Assembly (NCBI GenBank): GCA_903901425.1
Contig: CAIURC010000011.1
Span: 1 to 48,084 of the forward strand
Direction of reading: 5' to 3'
DNA length: 48,084 nt
Source: an uncultured Spartobacteria bacterium
Lineage (GTDB): Bacteria; Verrucomicrobiota; Verrucomicrobiia; Chthoniobacterales; Chthoniobacteraceae
A model generated the notes under the pieces. That model was given only the letters and a program-made list of their open reading frames with translations. It had not been told where the DNA came from and did not search any database. This document shows, piece by piece, positions 36,768 to 45,531 of the stretch; the stretch's first letter is position 1; each line of letters starts with the position of its first letter. The translations under genes were made by a program, and so were the position numbers.

Positions 36768-38308
36768 CGGGACTTGGAATTTGCCGGGGTGGAAGCCGGT
36801 TTCTGCTGGGTGGTCTTGGCGGTGGGGGTGCCACGTTTTCTGGAAAGCGGATCGTTGAACAACTCTTCGTAAAGGGTGGTGGTGGCCGTGACCCGGTCGA
36901 ATTCGGCGAGAGCGGAGTTGTAGTCGGCACGGGCCTGAAGCTCGGTGGTTCTGGCCTGAGTTAAAGCGACGCGCGCATCGAGCACATCGAGTTGGGTGCC
37001 GGCGCCTGCCGAGAGGCGTTCATTTGCAAGTCGGAGAGATTCGAGCGCCTGCTCGACCGCCTTCTGCTGGCTTTGGATGGTCTCGCGGGCTTGCTGGAGA
37101 AGGGCGTGGGCCTGTTGGACTTCAAGTTCCACTTGGAGAACGCTGTCGTCGTACCCAACTTTGGCGGCCTTCAGGCGTGCTTGGGCCTGTTTGGTCCGAC
37201 CGTACGTGGCCAGTCCGTCAAAAATGTCCCAGCGGCCTGAAAGCCCAACAAACCATCCGTCAATCGAGGATTCGATGTCGTCCGTGAGCCTCGAGTTCCT
37301 GAACTCGTAGCCGCCGCTGGCTTCCACCTGAGGGAGGTAGCCCGCAACTGCGACTTTGAGTTGTTCCGCCTCAAGAAGGATGCTTTGGCGTTGCACTTTC
37401 AGGAAGGGACGCCGCTCTTTCGCGATCCGAAGTGCCTCCTGAACATCCGAGGGGCGCGATGGCACGTCGAGGGAGCCCACACAGTGGAACGCCGGTTTTC
37501 CATCCGGGCCAGGATCCAGTCCGAGGCTTCTGGCCAGTTCCAACTGCGCGATGAGATTGTTGTTGCGTGCCCGGATGAGCTCGGGGCGCGCATTGGAAAG
37601 TGCCACCTCGGCCCGCAGCACGTTGAAACGGGGGACGGTTCCGGCATCGAAACGGTTCTGCTGGTCCTTGAGCTGGTTTGAAAGGAGTTGGATGGATTCC
37701 TCCTGAACTTGAATGAGGGCCCGCGTGCGAAGAACGTTCACAAACTGGGTTCGGATTCGCGCCACAATCCGGTCGACGGTGTCGCGGAGCGTCCAGTAGG
37801 TCGAGTCTGCGGTCAGGTGGGCGACCTTAATGGACGCAGCCACCCTGCCACCCGCATAGATGATTTGCCGGGCCTCGAATGCAACACGCCAAGACTTGTC
37901 GTTCAGGACGATCTGAGACCGGTTCCGGTTCAGACCGTTGAGCGCATTGATGAGGTCGGAGTTGGCGGATCCGTCCCCGGCTCCGAAGTTATTTCCTTGG
38001 GATCCCTGACCTCCAATCTGAAGGAGGTTCGGATCCAACTGGTTGTAAGTTGCTGTCACAGCAGCTCTCGGCAGCGCTTGGGCCCGGACTTCAATCACCT
38101 GACCCTTGGTCCGCTCAATGTCTTGGAGCGCCCGGAGAATGTCCGGGTTTTGCTTCAGAGCGATCTCCAGAGCGCGATCCAGAGACAGATCGCCGGCAAT
38201 GCTCTTCTCGATTCTTCTTCCAGCAACGGTCTCGGCCGACACTGTGGGCTGCAGAGAGGACGCCGCGAAGAGGGCGAGGATTGCGGGCTTGAAGATCGGA
38301 CAACGCAT
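36764..38308 (-). CDS. TolC-family outer membrane efflux protein
   Basis: Outer-membrane channel component of a tripartite efflux or type I secretion system. After a signal peptide (IFKPAILALFAASSLQPTVSA) come two repeats of the OEP domain with the typical helical pattern: LSLDRALEIALKQNPDILRALQDIERTKGQV, LRAEVALSNARPELIRARNNNLIAQLELARSLGL and, in the second half, VEQALESLRLANERLSAGAGTQLDVLDARVALTQARTTEL. Length is normal. I take the ATG at 38308 rather than 38329, since the signal starts there. No pump or adaptor gene is adjacent. Its TGA overlaps the likely start of pgeF. Confidence 0.9.
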   Translation of the reverse strand: MRCPIFKPAILALFAASSLQPTVSAETVAGRRIEKSIAGDLSLDRALEIALKQNPDILRALQDIERTKGQVIEVRAQALPRAAVTATYNQLDPNLLQIGGQGSQGNNFGAGDGSANSDLINALNGLNRNRSQIVLNDKSWRVAFEARQIIYAGGRVAASIKVAHLTADSTYWTLRDTVDRIVARIRTQFVNVLRTRALIQVQEESIQLLSNQLKDQQNRFDAGTVPRFNVLRAEVALSNARPELIRARNNNLIAQLELARSLGLDPGPDGKPAFHCVGSLDVPSRPSDVQEALRIAKERRPFLKVQRQSILLEAEQLKVAVAGYLPQVEASGGYEFRNSRLTDDIESSIDGWFVGLSGRWDIFDGLATYGRTKQAQARLKAAKVGYDDSVLQVELEVQQAHALLQQARETIQSQQKAVEQALESLRLANERLSAGAGTQLDVLDARVALTQARTTELQARADYNSALAEFDRVTATTTLYEELFNDPLSRKRGTPTAKTTQQKPASTPANSKSR

Positions 38309-38444
38309 GGAGCAAATGGCTGGGGGCAAGGCATCTGAAGCCTAAGGGTGTGGTGGGCGGGGTCAATCACGATTCAGGGCGTGATTTTTGGCTGTAAGCA
38401 TCGTTTTTTCTTCCAGATTTGGCTGCTGAGTGGCTAATGGAAGC

Positions 38445-38927
38445 ATGTCCCTCGGAATACTCAGGTCCGTGTCGATTTTGGAGTCGCTGAACGATCAGGA
38501 GTTGGAGACGCTGGAACGGATTTTGCAGGTGGTGCATGTCCGCGCGGGAGAAAGGATCTTGGAGGAGGGTACCGAGGTCACTGCGCTTTATATTGTTTGC
38601 GACGGCGTAGTTCATGTCCGGAGGCTCGCCCAGAAAAGGGAAATGCTTCTCGGGAGACTCGGGGTGGGCGGTTTTTTTGGTGAGATCAACCTGTTCGATC
38701 CAGGAGTTGCGACGGCAAGCATTTACGCGATGAAGGCCGTTACCTTGGCTGTCATTGACTACGGGATCATGAGGGAGTTCATGTCCAATAACCCTGCGGC
38801 GGGCTACAAGATCGTGTCTGCAATGATGACCGAAATGGCCCGGCGCCTCAGGCAGACCAGTTCGCGGCTCGTGAACACGGTTTACTGGTCGAGCAATGAA
38901 GCCATGGGAGGCAATCAGGCCTCCTGA
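38445..38927 (+). CDS. Small cyclic-nucleotide-binding domain protein
   Basis: A single Crp-type effector domain (about 160 residues) without a DNA-binding domain. Conserved text: VSILESLNDQELETLERILQVVHVRAGERILEEGTEV, LYIVCDGVVHVRR and GVGGFFGEINLFDPGVATASIYAMKAVTLAVIDY, where the phosphate-binding cassette GEINLFDPGVATAS deviates from the canonical GE-L-RTA form and may not bind cAMP. A helical tail follows. I prefer the ATG at 38445 (MSLGILRSVSIL). Its 3' end overlaps the convergent lipoprotein gene by 13 bases. Likely a protein-protein regulator. Confidence 0.83.
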   Translation: MSLGILRSVSILESLNDQELETLERILQVVHVRAGERILEEGTEVTALYIVCDGVVHVRRLAQKREMLLGRLGVGGFFGEINLFDPGVATASIYAMKAVTLAVIDYGIMREFMSNNPAAGYKIVSAMMTEMARRLRQTSSRLVNTVYWSSNEAMGGNQAS

Positions 38928-39388
38928 TCAGATGGCTCGGATGTGCTGTCCGAGGGCGTTTCCGCCACAGGGTTTGTTTGTTCCGGCGTTTTTCCGGGAT
39001 CCGCCGGAAAGAAAACAGAGTCTCCGAGGGTCGGTTTCCCCTCAAGCACGTCCGCAATCACCAAGTTCCTCCGGCTTTCAGGGCTGAGTCGGAGCGACGC
39101 TTTGGGGTGGTTGGGGTTCCCACACCAAAGGACCGGCGCGGAGTCAACCCCTTCCCACTCGGGAAGTAGCGCAGTCGGCTCTTTTTGTATCAGAACAAAA
39201 CCATGGGCGGAGTTGATGCGAATGATCGTGCCGAACTTCCCCTGTGAGGCTTGAAATGGGACGCCCTTGAAGGGACGAGGGCGCGAAAAAAGGGTGCAAC
39301 CGTTCAGCGGAAGAATCGCCAGCGCAAGTGCGATCCATCCTCCAGAAGCCCAAATGAGAAAATGCTTGGCGGTGGCGGGTAGGTGCAA
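38915..39388 (-). CDS. Lipoprotein of unknown function
   Basis: Starts with TTG at 39388 and has a hydrophobic export segment (GGWIALALAILPLNGC) with lipobox LNGC. The mature part is about 125 residues (FGTIIRINSAHGFVLIQKEPTALLPEW, ASLRLSPESRRNLVIADVLEGKPTLGDSVFFP), which suggests a small beta-barrel or SH3-like module, followed by an acidic Ser/Pro/Thr-rich tail. The family is not recognised. It begins 13 bases after the fused glyA gene and is probably co-transcribed with it. Confidence 0.68.
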   Translation of the reverse strand: MHLPATAKHFLIWASGGWIALALAILPLNGCTLFSRPRPFKGVPFQASQGKFGTIIRINSAHGFVLIQKEPTALLPEWEGVDSAPVLWCGNPNHPKASLRLSPESRRNLVIADVLEGKPTLGDSVFFPADPGKTPEQTNPVAETPSDSTSEPSDQEA

Positions 39389-39401
39389 CGTGGAATAGAG
39401 G

Positions 39402-41582
39402 CTATCCCGGAAGAGGAAACCTGCTGGTCAGTTTGAGAACCTCGCTGCGAACCGTGGCAAGTTCGGAGGGTTGATCGTGGTGCGTGAGCGCCTTGTGAAT
39501 GAGATCCGCGATCTCCATCATCTCCTCCTCCTTCATCCCACGCGAAGTAACCGCAGGTGTCCCGATCCGGATCCCACCGCCGAGCGTGATTTTCTCCGTG
39601 TCAAACGGGATGCCATTCTTGTTCACAGTGATCCCGGCGTGGTCCAAGGACTCCTGAGCGAGTTTGCCGTTCAGTCCGCGCGGCCGGAGATCCACCAGCA
39701 TGAGATGGTTGTCCGTGCCCCCAGAGACCAGACGGTACCCGTTCTGCTGCATCCGAGCCGCCAGCGCCTTGGCGTTGCTGACGATTTGCGCAGTGTAGGT
39801 CTTGAATCCGGGCTGCAGAGCCTCTCGGAAGCAGACGGCCTTGGCTGCAATCACGTGCTCAAGCGGCCCGCCTTGGATTCCCGGGAAAACTTGGGAATCA
39901 ATCCCCTTGGCGTACTGAGCTTTGCAGATGATCAGGCCACCGCGCGGTCCCCGGAGGCTTTTGTGGGTGGTGGTCGTCACAAAATCCGCCAGTTCAACGG
40001 GACTCGGGTGCTGGCCCCCCGCAACCAGGCCCGCAATGTGCGCCATGTCCACAAAGAGATAGGCCCCCACAGAATCTGCAATCTCCCGCATTTTTTTGAA
40101 GTCAATCAGGCGCGGATAAGCCGAGGCTCCCGCCGTGATCATCCGGGGCCGGAATTCCGAGGCGTGCTTGGCAAGCGCTTCGTAATCGATCCGTTCGTCC
40201 GTTTGGCTGACCCCGTAGTGGGAGATTTGAAAGAATCGCCCAGAAAAATTCGCACGGTTGCCGTGAGTGAGGTGTCCCCCGTGCGCAAGGTCCATGGTCA
40301 GGATCTTGTCCCCAGGCTGAAGGACGCTGAAGTACACCGCCATGTTGGCCTGACTGCCACTGTGCGGCTGGACATTGACGTGATCACCTCCGAAAAGCTG
40401 CCGGGCACGGTCGATGGCCAGTTGTTCAGTGCGGTCCACATTCTCGCAGCCCCCGTACCAGCGGCGCTGCGGGTAGCCCTCCGCGTACTTGTTGGTCAGA
40501 CAGGATCCCTGCGCCTCCATAACGGCGCGGCTGGTGAAGTTTTCCGATGCAATCAGCTCGATGTTCTCAAACTGGCGCCGGGCCTCCTCCCGGACTGCCG
40601 AGTAAACCTCCGGGTCCGCTTCCGCCAAAGACTCCGTGCGGGAAGGAGCCAGTTGTTCCAGCATCTCCACCCGGTGCCCGTGCCGGCCACCCTCAAACGC
40701 TGTGTTCAAGAACGCGTCCACGATGCTTCCTGCCTGTGCCGGCAAAACATGGTTCGCCGGAAGGCAGAGCACGTTTGCGTCATTATGCTGGCGGGTCACC
40801 GTCGCATCCTCGGAGCTCGACACCAGGGAGGCCCGGATCTTCGGGTGCCGGTTGGCGGCAATGCTCATTCCGATTCCGCTCCTGCATACGAGGATCCCAA
40901 AGTCGGCCCCGCCGGACCCCACCTCCCGGCTCACCGCAGCGGCGTAATCGGGGTAGTCCACCGATTTCTCAGCCGAGTGGGCCCCGAGATCCGAGACCAT
41001 GTGCCCCTTCCGCGACAGATGCTCGCGGATGGCCTGTTTGAGTTCAAAGCCGCCGTGGTCGCAGCCAATGGCGATGCGCAGGGGCCGGTTTGCAGTGGAG
41101 AGGACGGGCTGGGTTTGGGTGGTGGGCATGGAGTGATTCAGCAGGTTCAGGATTCCAGGCAGCGCCTTGCGGAGGGTGTCGCGGCAGCGCAGATACGCTT
41201 CCAGCCCCAGCCCGACGGGATCGGGCACCTCGGGGTTGGCACGCAGTTCAGGGGTGAACTCGCAGAGCAGGCGCGCCTTGGAGGCCGCCTCGGGATAAAG
41301 CGTGGTGATCGCGTCCAGATGGCCGCGCGTCATTGCAAACAGGTGGGTCGCCTCCGCAGCCAGCTTCGCCGTCAGGGGCTGGCTCCTGTGCCTCGAAATG
41401 TCGATCCCCAGCCGCCGGAGGGCCTCCACGGAGTGGGGACTCGGCCCCTGGCCTCTGGCTGCGCTCACCCCGGCGGATCCGACCCACACGCCGGCTTCCT
41501 TCCCCAGGGCGTGCCGGAGCAGTCCTTCAGCCATCGGGCTGCGGCAGGTGTTTCCGGTGCAGACAAAGACAATTTTTTTCAC
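39402..41582 (-). CDS. glyA: Fusion: arginine phosphatase-like, ribose-5-phosphate isomerase B, serine hydroxymethyltransferase
   Basis: One uninterrupted frame of 726 residues (GTG start at 41582) joins three complete enzymes. Residues 1-150 are a low-molecular-weight phosphatase: P-loop CTGNTCRS (Cys8, Arg14) and general acid Asp121 in PDP. Thr12 in the P-loop marks arginine phosphatases of the YwlE type rather than tyrosine phosphatases. Residues about 168-305 are RpiB ([17 protein letters not shown], catalytic Cys233 in [18 protein letters not shown]). Residues about 312-726 are GlyA ([20 protein letters not shown]-lysine Lys541 in [33 protein letters not shown]). A Met at 152 could start a separate RpiB-GlyA product, but I see no ribosome-binding site before it. 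The domain order follows B. subtilis ywlE, ywlF, (ywlG), glyA. Confidence 0.93.
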   Translation of the reverse strand: MKKIVFVCTGNTCRSPMAEGLLRHALGKEAGVWVGSAGVSAARGQGPSPHSVEALRRLGIDISRHRSQPLTAKLAAEATHLFAMTRGHLDAITTLYPEAASKARLLCEFTPELRANPEVPDPVGLGLEAYLRCRDTLRKALPGILNLLNHSMPTTQTQPVLSTANRPLRIAIGCDHGGFELKQAIREHLSRKGHMVSDLGAHSAEKSVDYPDYAAAVSREVGSGGADFGILVCRSGIGMSIAANRHPKIRASLVSSSEDATVTRQHNDANVLCLPANHVLPAQAGSIVDAFLNTAFEGGRHGHRVEMLEQLAPSRTESLAEADPEVYSAVREEARRQFENIELIASENFTSRAVMEAQGSCLTNKYAEGYPQRRWYGGCENVDRTEQLAIDRARQLFGGDHVNVQPHSGSQANMAVYFSVLQPGDKILTMDLAHGGHLTHGNRANFSGRFFQISHYGVSQTDERIDYEALAKHASEFRPRMITAGASAYPRLIDFKKMREIADSVGAYLFVDMAHIAGLVAGGQHPSPVELADFVTTTTHKSLRGPRGGLIICKAQYAKGIDSQVFPGIQGGPLEHVIAAKAVCFREALQPGFKTYTAQIVSNAKALAARMQQNGYRLVSGGTDNHLMLVDLRPRGLNGKLAQESLDHAGITVNKNGIPFDTEKITLGGGIRIGTPAVTSRGMKEEEMMEIADLIHKALTHHDQPSELATVRSEVLKLTSRFPLPG

Positions 41583-41739
41583 GGCGTCGGGTTTCGGCCC
41601 GGGAAGAATACGGGGGCGGCCCCCGGCAAGTCAACGCGCAGCCTGCCGGCGCAGCGCGCCGCGCCGTCCCAGAAAGGGGCGGTGCCCTCCGGGGCGCCTC
41701 TGAGGCGGCCCCGAAGGGCGAATCCGAAGGGCGGATCCG
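41583..41739. other. GC-rich spacer with inverted repeats
   Basis: Between hsp20 and the fused glyA gene. CGGGGG-CGG-CCCCCG (41611-41625) and an imperfect GGGGCGCCTC...GAGGCGGCCCC hairpin (41691-41712) could mark the end of the hsp20 transcript read on the reverse strand. Neither has a T tract, so termination is uncertain. Confidence 0.35.
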
Positions 41740-42219
41740 TCAGCCGATCTTCACCTTGTGGTGTTTGGGTTTTGCCCCGGCCAGCTTGGGCAGCGTCACC
41801 TCAAGCACACCGTCCTTGAACTTGGCGCGGGCTTTTTCCGCGTCCACCTCGGCCGGCAGCGCCACCTGCCGCTCAAAGCGCCCGTAGGAGCGTTCCGCCA
41901 CGTAACGCCCCTGTTCCGCGCTCTGGCGCTCCTCCCGCTTTTCTCCCCGGAGAAGGATGGATTCCGCGGTCACATCCACCTCCAGATCCTTGGCCTCGAT
42001 GCCGGGCAGTTCCGCCAGGAGCCGGACCTCCTCGTCGGTTTCGCTGATTTCAACTGGCGGCGTGAACGCCGCCTCGGCGCGCCAGGCGGTGCCGAGCGGA
42101 AATCCGAGGGTTTCGTCGAACATCCGATTCATCTGCTGCTGGATGTAGTTGAACGGGTCTTCGCGCCGGAGTGTCGGCCAGCGCTGCGACCGCCAGGGAA
42201 TGATATCTGTGATTGCCAT
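41740..42219 (-). CDS. Small heat-shock protein, Hsp20 family
   Basis: ATP-independent chaperone that holds unfolding proteins in soluble oligomers. The alpha-crystallin domain (about residues 48-150) contains ISETDEEVRLLAELPGIEAKDLEVDV, YVAERSYGRFERQVALPAEVDAEKARAKFKDGVLEVTLPK and a short C-terminal tail (KPKHHKVKIG). I start it at the ATG at 42219 (MAITDIIPWRSQRWP), because a strong Shine-Dalgarno (AAAGGAG) precedes it by nine bases and the longer frame is only low-complexity Gly/Pro/Arg. At 159 aa it is normal for the family. Confidence 0.92.
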   Translation of the reverse strand: MAITDIIPWRSQRWPTLRREDPFNYIQQQMNRMFDETLGFPLGTAWRAEAAFTPPVEISETDEEVRLLAELPGIEAKDLEVDVTAESILLRGEKREERQSAEQGRYVAERSYGRFERQVALPAEVDAEKARAKFKDGVLEVTLPKLAGAKPKHHKVKIG

Positions 42220-42227
42220 AGTAGGGA

Positions 42228-42234
42228 CTCCTTT
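42228..42234 (-). promoter_or_regulatory. Ribosome-binding site that fixes the hsp20 start
   Basis: The reverse strand reads AAAGGAG with an 8-9 base spacing to the ATG at 42219. It decides the short form of the small heat-shock protein against the longer frame from 42351. Confidence 0.7.
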
Positions 42235-42438
42235 CTGCACGGTGCGGGGTTTGGCCTCCCGGGCCCGGACTGACTCCGGTCCCCCGGAGAGGGCAGGGGG
42301 GGGAGGCCGCCCCCCCCGGGAGGCCCCAGCACCGTTTCCCCCCCTGCACAAGGGAAATCGGGAACGGGCGGGGGGCCGGACGTGCCGGGGGAAGGAAAAG
42401 GTTGCAGGTCGGGAAAAGTGCCCCCGGAAGAGGCGGGG

Positions 42439-43374
42439 TCAGGCGCGGGGGTGGAACTTGCGGTGGACCGACTTCAGGCGCTGCTGGTCGACATGGGTGT
42501 AGATCTGGGTGGTCGCAATGTCCGCGTGCCCCAGCATCTCCTGAATGATACGCAGGTCCGCGCCGTTGGACAGCAGGTGCGTGGCGAAAGAGTGCCGCAA
42601 AAGGTGCGGATACACATTGGCCCGGAGCCCGGCGTCGCGGGCGCAGCCTTTCACAATCTGCCAGATCCGCACGGTGGTGAGGCGCGTGCCGGAGGCGGAT
42701 AGAAACAATTCGCTGCTGGTTTTCCGGGAGACTCTGGCCGGCCGTTCGCGTCCAAGGTAGGCGCGGAGAGCCTCCACTGCCTTGGATCCCACCGGAACCA
42801 GGCGCGTTTTGTCGCCCTTTCCCGTCACACGGAGGATCTGGTGTTCAAGGTCGAGGTGCTCCAGGCGCGCGCCAGCCAGTTCGGAGACCCGGAGGCCGCT
42901 GGAGTAGAGGAGTTCCAGAATGGCGCGGTCCCGGAGTGCATTCGGGCGCTTCCCGGGAATGGCTTCCAAAAGGGTCTGCACCTCCAGTTCGTTCAGGGTT
43001 TCCGGGAGGAACCGCTCAATGCGGGGCAGGGAGAGCAGTTCGCCGAGGTCCGCGCCAAGGTGACCCCGCTGGTGGAGCCAGCGACAGAAAATTTTGAATG
43101 CGACAATCAGAAGTTTGATTGATGCGGCCGAAAGCCCCGAGTTTTTCCGGAATGCGAGGTATTCCGAGATCAGGGGAATGGAAATCTCGGTGCACGGCAC
43201 AGGGTCAGGAGGTGCCTCGGCCTTCGGGGGCGTTGTCCTGCGTTCCAACCATCCGGCAAACCCTTCCAAGGAAATCCGGGTGGAGAGTTGGTAGTTGTCG
43301 GAGAGTCCGCGCTCTGTGGCGAGAAAGAGAAGGAATCCCTCAATCGCCTCACGAAGCTGGAGTTGCAGGCTCAC
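42439..43374 (-). CDS. Tyrosine recombinase of the XerC/XerD family
   Basis: Site-specific recombinase, likely acting at a dif-type site to resolve chromosome dimers. The N-terminal SAM-like domain ([26 protein letters not shown]) and catalytic domain are complete: Arg in [12 protein letters not shown], Lys in [28 protein letters not shown] with His and Arg, [15 protein letters not shown] with the last His and the nucleophile Tyr. I start at GTG 43374 ([13 protein letters not shown]): it overlaps the purC stop as GTGA, and the 68 residues before it in the longer frame are Pro/Gly-rich antisense of purC. Length about 311 aa, normal. XerC versus XerD is not settled by sequence alone. Confidence 0.9.
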   Translation of the reverse strand: MSLQLQLREAIEGFLLFLATERGLSDNYQLSTRISLEGFAGWLERRTTPPKAEAPPDPVPCTEISIPLISEYLAFRKNSGLSAASIKLLIVAFKIFCRWLHQRGHLGADLGELLSLPRIERFLPETLNELEVQTLLEAIPGKRPNALRDRAILELLYSSGLRVSELAGARLEHLDLEHQILRVTGKGDKTRLVPVGSKAVEALRAYLGRERPARVSRKTSSELFLSASGTRLTTVRIWQIVKGCARDAGLRANVYPHLLRHSFATHLLSNGADLRIIQEMLGHADIATTQIYTHVDQQRLKSVHRKFHPRA

Positions 43375-44240
43375 GCGCCGAGCCTGGAAACCGCTTCGAG
43401 GTATTTCAGGGAGGTGTTGTGGATCACGCTGTCCGGCAGCCGGGGGGCCGGAGGCGTCTTGTCCCAATCCAGGGTCTCCAGATAGTCCCGCACAAACTGC
43501 TTGTCGAAACTGGGCGGGCTGATCCCGATTTGGTGCAGGTCTGCCGGCCAGAACCGGGAAGAGTCCGGGGTCAGGCACTCGTCGATCAGGATGACGCGGC
43601 CATCCAAAATTCCGAACTCAAACTTCGTATCCGCAACCAGGATCCCCCGGGTTTCGGCAAATGCGCGTCCGGCCTCGTAAATCCTGAGGCTGAGGGCGCG
43701 GACTTCCTCGGCGACGGACGTCCCGACCAGATTCCGGCATTCCTCCCAGGAGATGTTCATGTCATGTCCGGACACGGCCTTGGTGGAGGGAGTAAAAATG
43801 GGTTCAGGAAGTTTCTCCGCCTGCCGAAGTCCGTCCGGCAACCGGATTCCGCAGATGGATCTGGACTGCTGGTACTCTTTCCAGCCCGATCCGGCCAGAT
43901 AGCCCCGGACCACGCATTCCACCGGAAGGGGGGTGGCCTTGCGGACCACCATGGACCGCCCGCAAAGTTGTTCTTTGAAAGGGGCGAGGGTCTCCGGAAA
44001 CCGGGCCGGGTCCATGGTCACCATGTGGTTCTCGACAAAGTCAAACTTCCGGAACCAGAAGCTGGAGAGCCGCGTTAGAACGCCGCCCTTCCCGGGGATG
44101 GGGTCCGGCAGAATGCAGTCAAACGCCGAGATCCGGTCTGTGGCCACGAGCAGCAGGTGTTCCCCGAGGTCGAAGATCTCCCGGACCTTGCCGCTGGCAA
44201 GTTTCGGGATACCGGGCAGATCAAGGTTCAAAAGGTCCAT
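43371..44240 (-). CDS. purC: Phosphoribosylaminoimidazole-succinocarboxamide synthase
   Basis: Purine biosynthesis enzyme that joins aspartate to CAIR (SAICAR synthetase). Features: [43 protein letters not shown] at the N-terminus, [58 protein letters not shown] and [15 protein letters not shown]. The 289 aa length agrees with the longer (yeast-like) bacterial form. It sits in a leftward run with purD upstream, separated from it by the S41-like gene, and overlaps the recombinase start. Confidence 0.95.
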   Translation of the reverse strand: MDLLNLDLPGIPKLASGKVREIFDLGEHLLLVATDRISAFDCILPDPIPGKGGVLTRLSSFWFRKFDFVENHMVTMDPARFPETLAPFKEQLCGRSMVVRKATPLPVECVVRGYLAGSGWKEYQQSRSICGIRLPDGLRQAEKLPEPIFTPSTKAVSGHDMNISWEECRNLVGTSVAEEVRALSLRIYEAGRAFAETRGILVADTKFEFGILDGRVILIDECLTPDSSRFWPADLHQIGISPPSFDKQFVRDYLETLDWDKTPPAPRLPDSVIHNTSLKYLEAVSRLGA

Positions 44241-44304
44241 CTCCTGAAACCTAAATGCATGGCCCCCGATCCGGAAGCGTGAATGTGTGCGGGCCTCAGC
44301 GGTT

Positions 44305-45513
44305 TTAGCGGCTTCGTGGACGGTCTAGTTTCCGGACAGGTGCCGGGGCGTCAAACGCGCGGATCGTGGAGCAAAGGTCAATGGCCGTCTGCAGGGCGGT
44401 GTCCACTGGCAGTGCCGGGCCCCCTTTTTTTGGGGTAAGTCGCCCGGAGTCGAGTTCGGGATTGAGCCCTGCGACCAGCGCAGCCTCGTTGAGCCGTGGC
44501 CGATCCGGTTCGCCAATCAGTGCCGCGGCGCTGTGTCGAAGCCCCAGTGCCAGAAGGGCCCGCGTGTCGGCCGCAGACCCGGGCACGGCCAGGTCTGGCC
44601 CGGGTTCCTTGGCGGGGCCGGACGGCTCAAATGCACCCACGGTCACCCGCACGGTAAGTCCCCCTGGGAGGACGGTCTCCGCAAACGCTGCGCGGGTCCC
44701 GGGCACCCTAGATCCCACCAGCAGCGCGTGTCCCTCCCGGCGCAGCACGGAGGCGGCGGCTTCCGCTGCGCCCTCCGTTTCGGGTCCGACCAGAACTGCA
44801 ATGGGTCCCCGATAGAGCGGTTCCTGACGCGCCGTGAAAATCGAATCCTCCTGCTGCCGGGGTTTCTTGAGGCGGAACAGGATCTTGCCTTTTGGGCAGA
44901 ACAGGCGACAGAGCTGGGCCAAGGCTTCGGGGGCGGCCGCTGGACCCGTGGCGCGAAGGTCCAGCACAAGAGCGGAAACCTTCCTTTCCAACATCCCTCC
45001 CAAGGCTGTCTCCAGTTCCGAAACATGGTCGGAAGTCATGCATCCGAGGCGGAGGTACCCCACGCGTTCCTCGGGGAGGTCTGCGTGAAACGGGCTTTCC
45101 TGTTCATCCCGGATTTCCGCAGCTTCGAGGATTTGCACCGATTCGCCCAGATCCCGGAGCATCCGGCCCACGGTTTCCCTGTCTCCAGCGGGCGCATCGC
45201 CCGGAGCCGGATGATTGTTGAGGACAAAGTCTGCAAGCGGTGCGAGGTCAGAATCCGGGCACTGGGAAATCCGGAGGAACGCAGCCCGCGAGAGGCGGGG
45301 GGGGGCGGTAGTTGCTGGAGCGGGAAACGGAGTGGCCCGGAACTGAGGAACCGAAGGCCGCGGATCCGCGTCGGAACGGGTCTCAGAGGCCGCTGCAGAC
45401 CACGGAATTGAAATCGCAAACAGGCCGGCCGCGCAGACCGAAGAAACGGTGGCCCGTACAAATGGCGGATGGAATGCCGAGGAGCTGCGGGGCGGGTGAG
45501 GAATGGGCCTCAT
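44305..45513 (-). CDS. S41 (C-terminal processing peptidase)-like protein, probably inactive
   Basis: Begins with a hydrophobic export segment ([22 protein letters not shown]), so probably periplasmic. The central and C-terminal parts follow the CTP/tail-specific protease fold: [106 protein letters not shown]. Where active proteases show a Ser-rich SASASE-type motif, this one has ETEGAAEAA, so the catalytic Ser appears lost and no PDZ domain is evident. A run of nine G (45297-45305, forward strand) lies inside the gene near residue 69. It sits between purD and purC with short gaps. Confidence 0.65.
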   Translation of the reverse strand: MRPIPHPPRSSSAFHPPFVRATVSSVCAAGLFAISIPWSAAASETRSDADPRPSVPQFRATPFPAPATTAPPRLSRAAFLRISQCPDSDLAPLADFVLNNHPAPGDAPAGDRETVGRMLRDLGESVQILEAAEIRDEQESPFHADLPEERVGYLRLGCMTSDHVSELETALGGMLERKVSALVLDLRATGPAAAPEALAQLCRLFCPKGKILFRLKKPRQQEDSIFTARQEPLYRGPIAVLVGPETEGAAEAAASVLRREGHALLVGSRVPGTRAAFAETVLPGGLTVRVTVGAFEPSGPAKEPGPDLAVPGSAADTRALLALGLRHSAAALIGEPDRPRLNEAALVAGLNPELDSGRLTPKKGGPALPVDTALQTAIDLCSTIRAFDAPAPVRKLDRPRSR

Positions 45514-45531
45514 GGTCCCGTCACCCTACGC

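Noticed and set aside
39471-41819. Forward ORF of 782 codons opposite the fused glyA gene
   Set aside because: It runs antisense to a clearly conserved three-domain protein and has no family text of its own; it is a product of high GC codon structure.
42298-42320. Dense G and C runs before hsp20
   Set aside because: Low-complexity GC-rich leader upstream of a well-supported start; no palindrome or operator pattern stands out.
43375-43578. N-terminal extension of the Xer recombinase
   Set aside because: Pro/Gly-rich and antisense to purC; the GTG at 43374 matches the family start and overlaps the purC stop.
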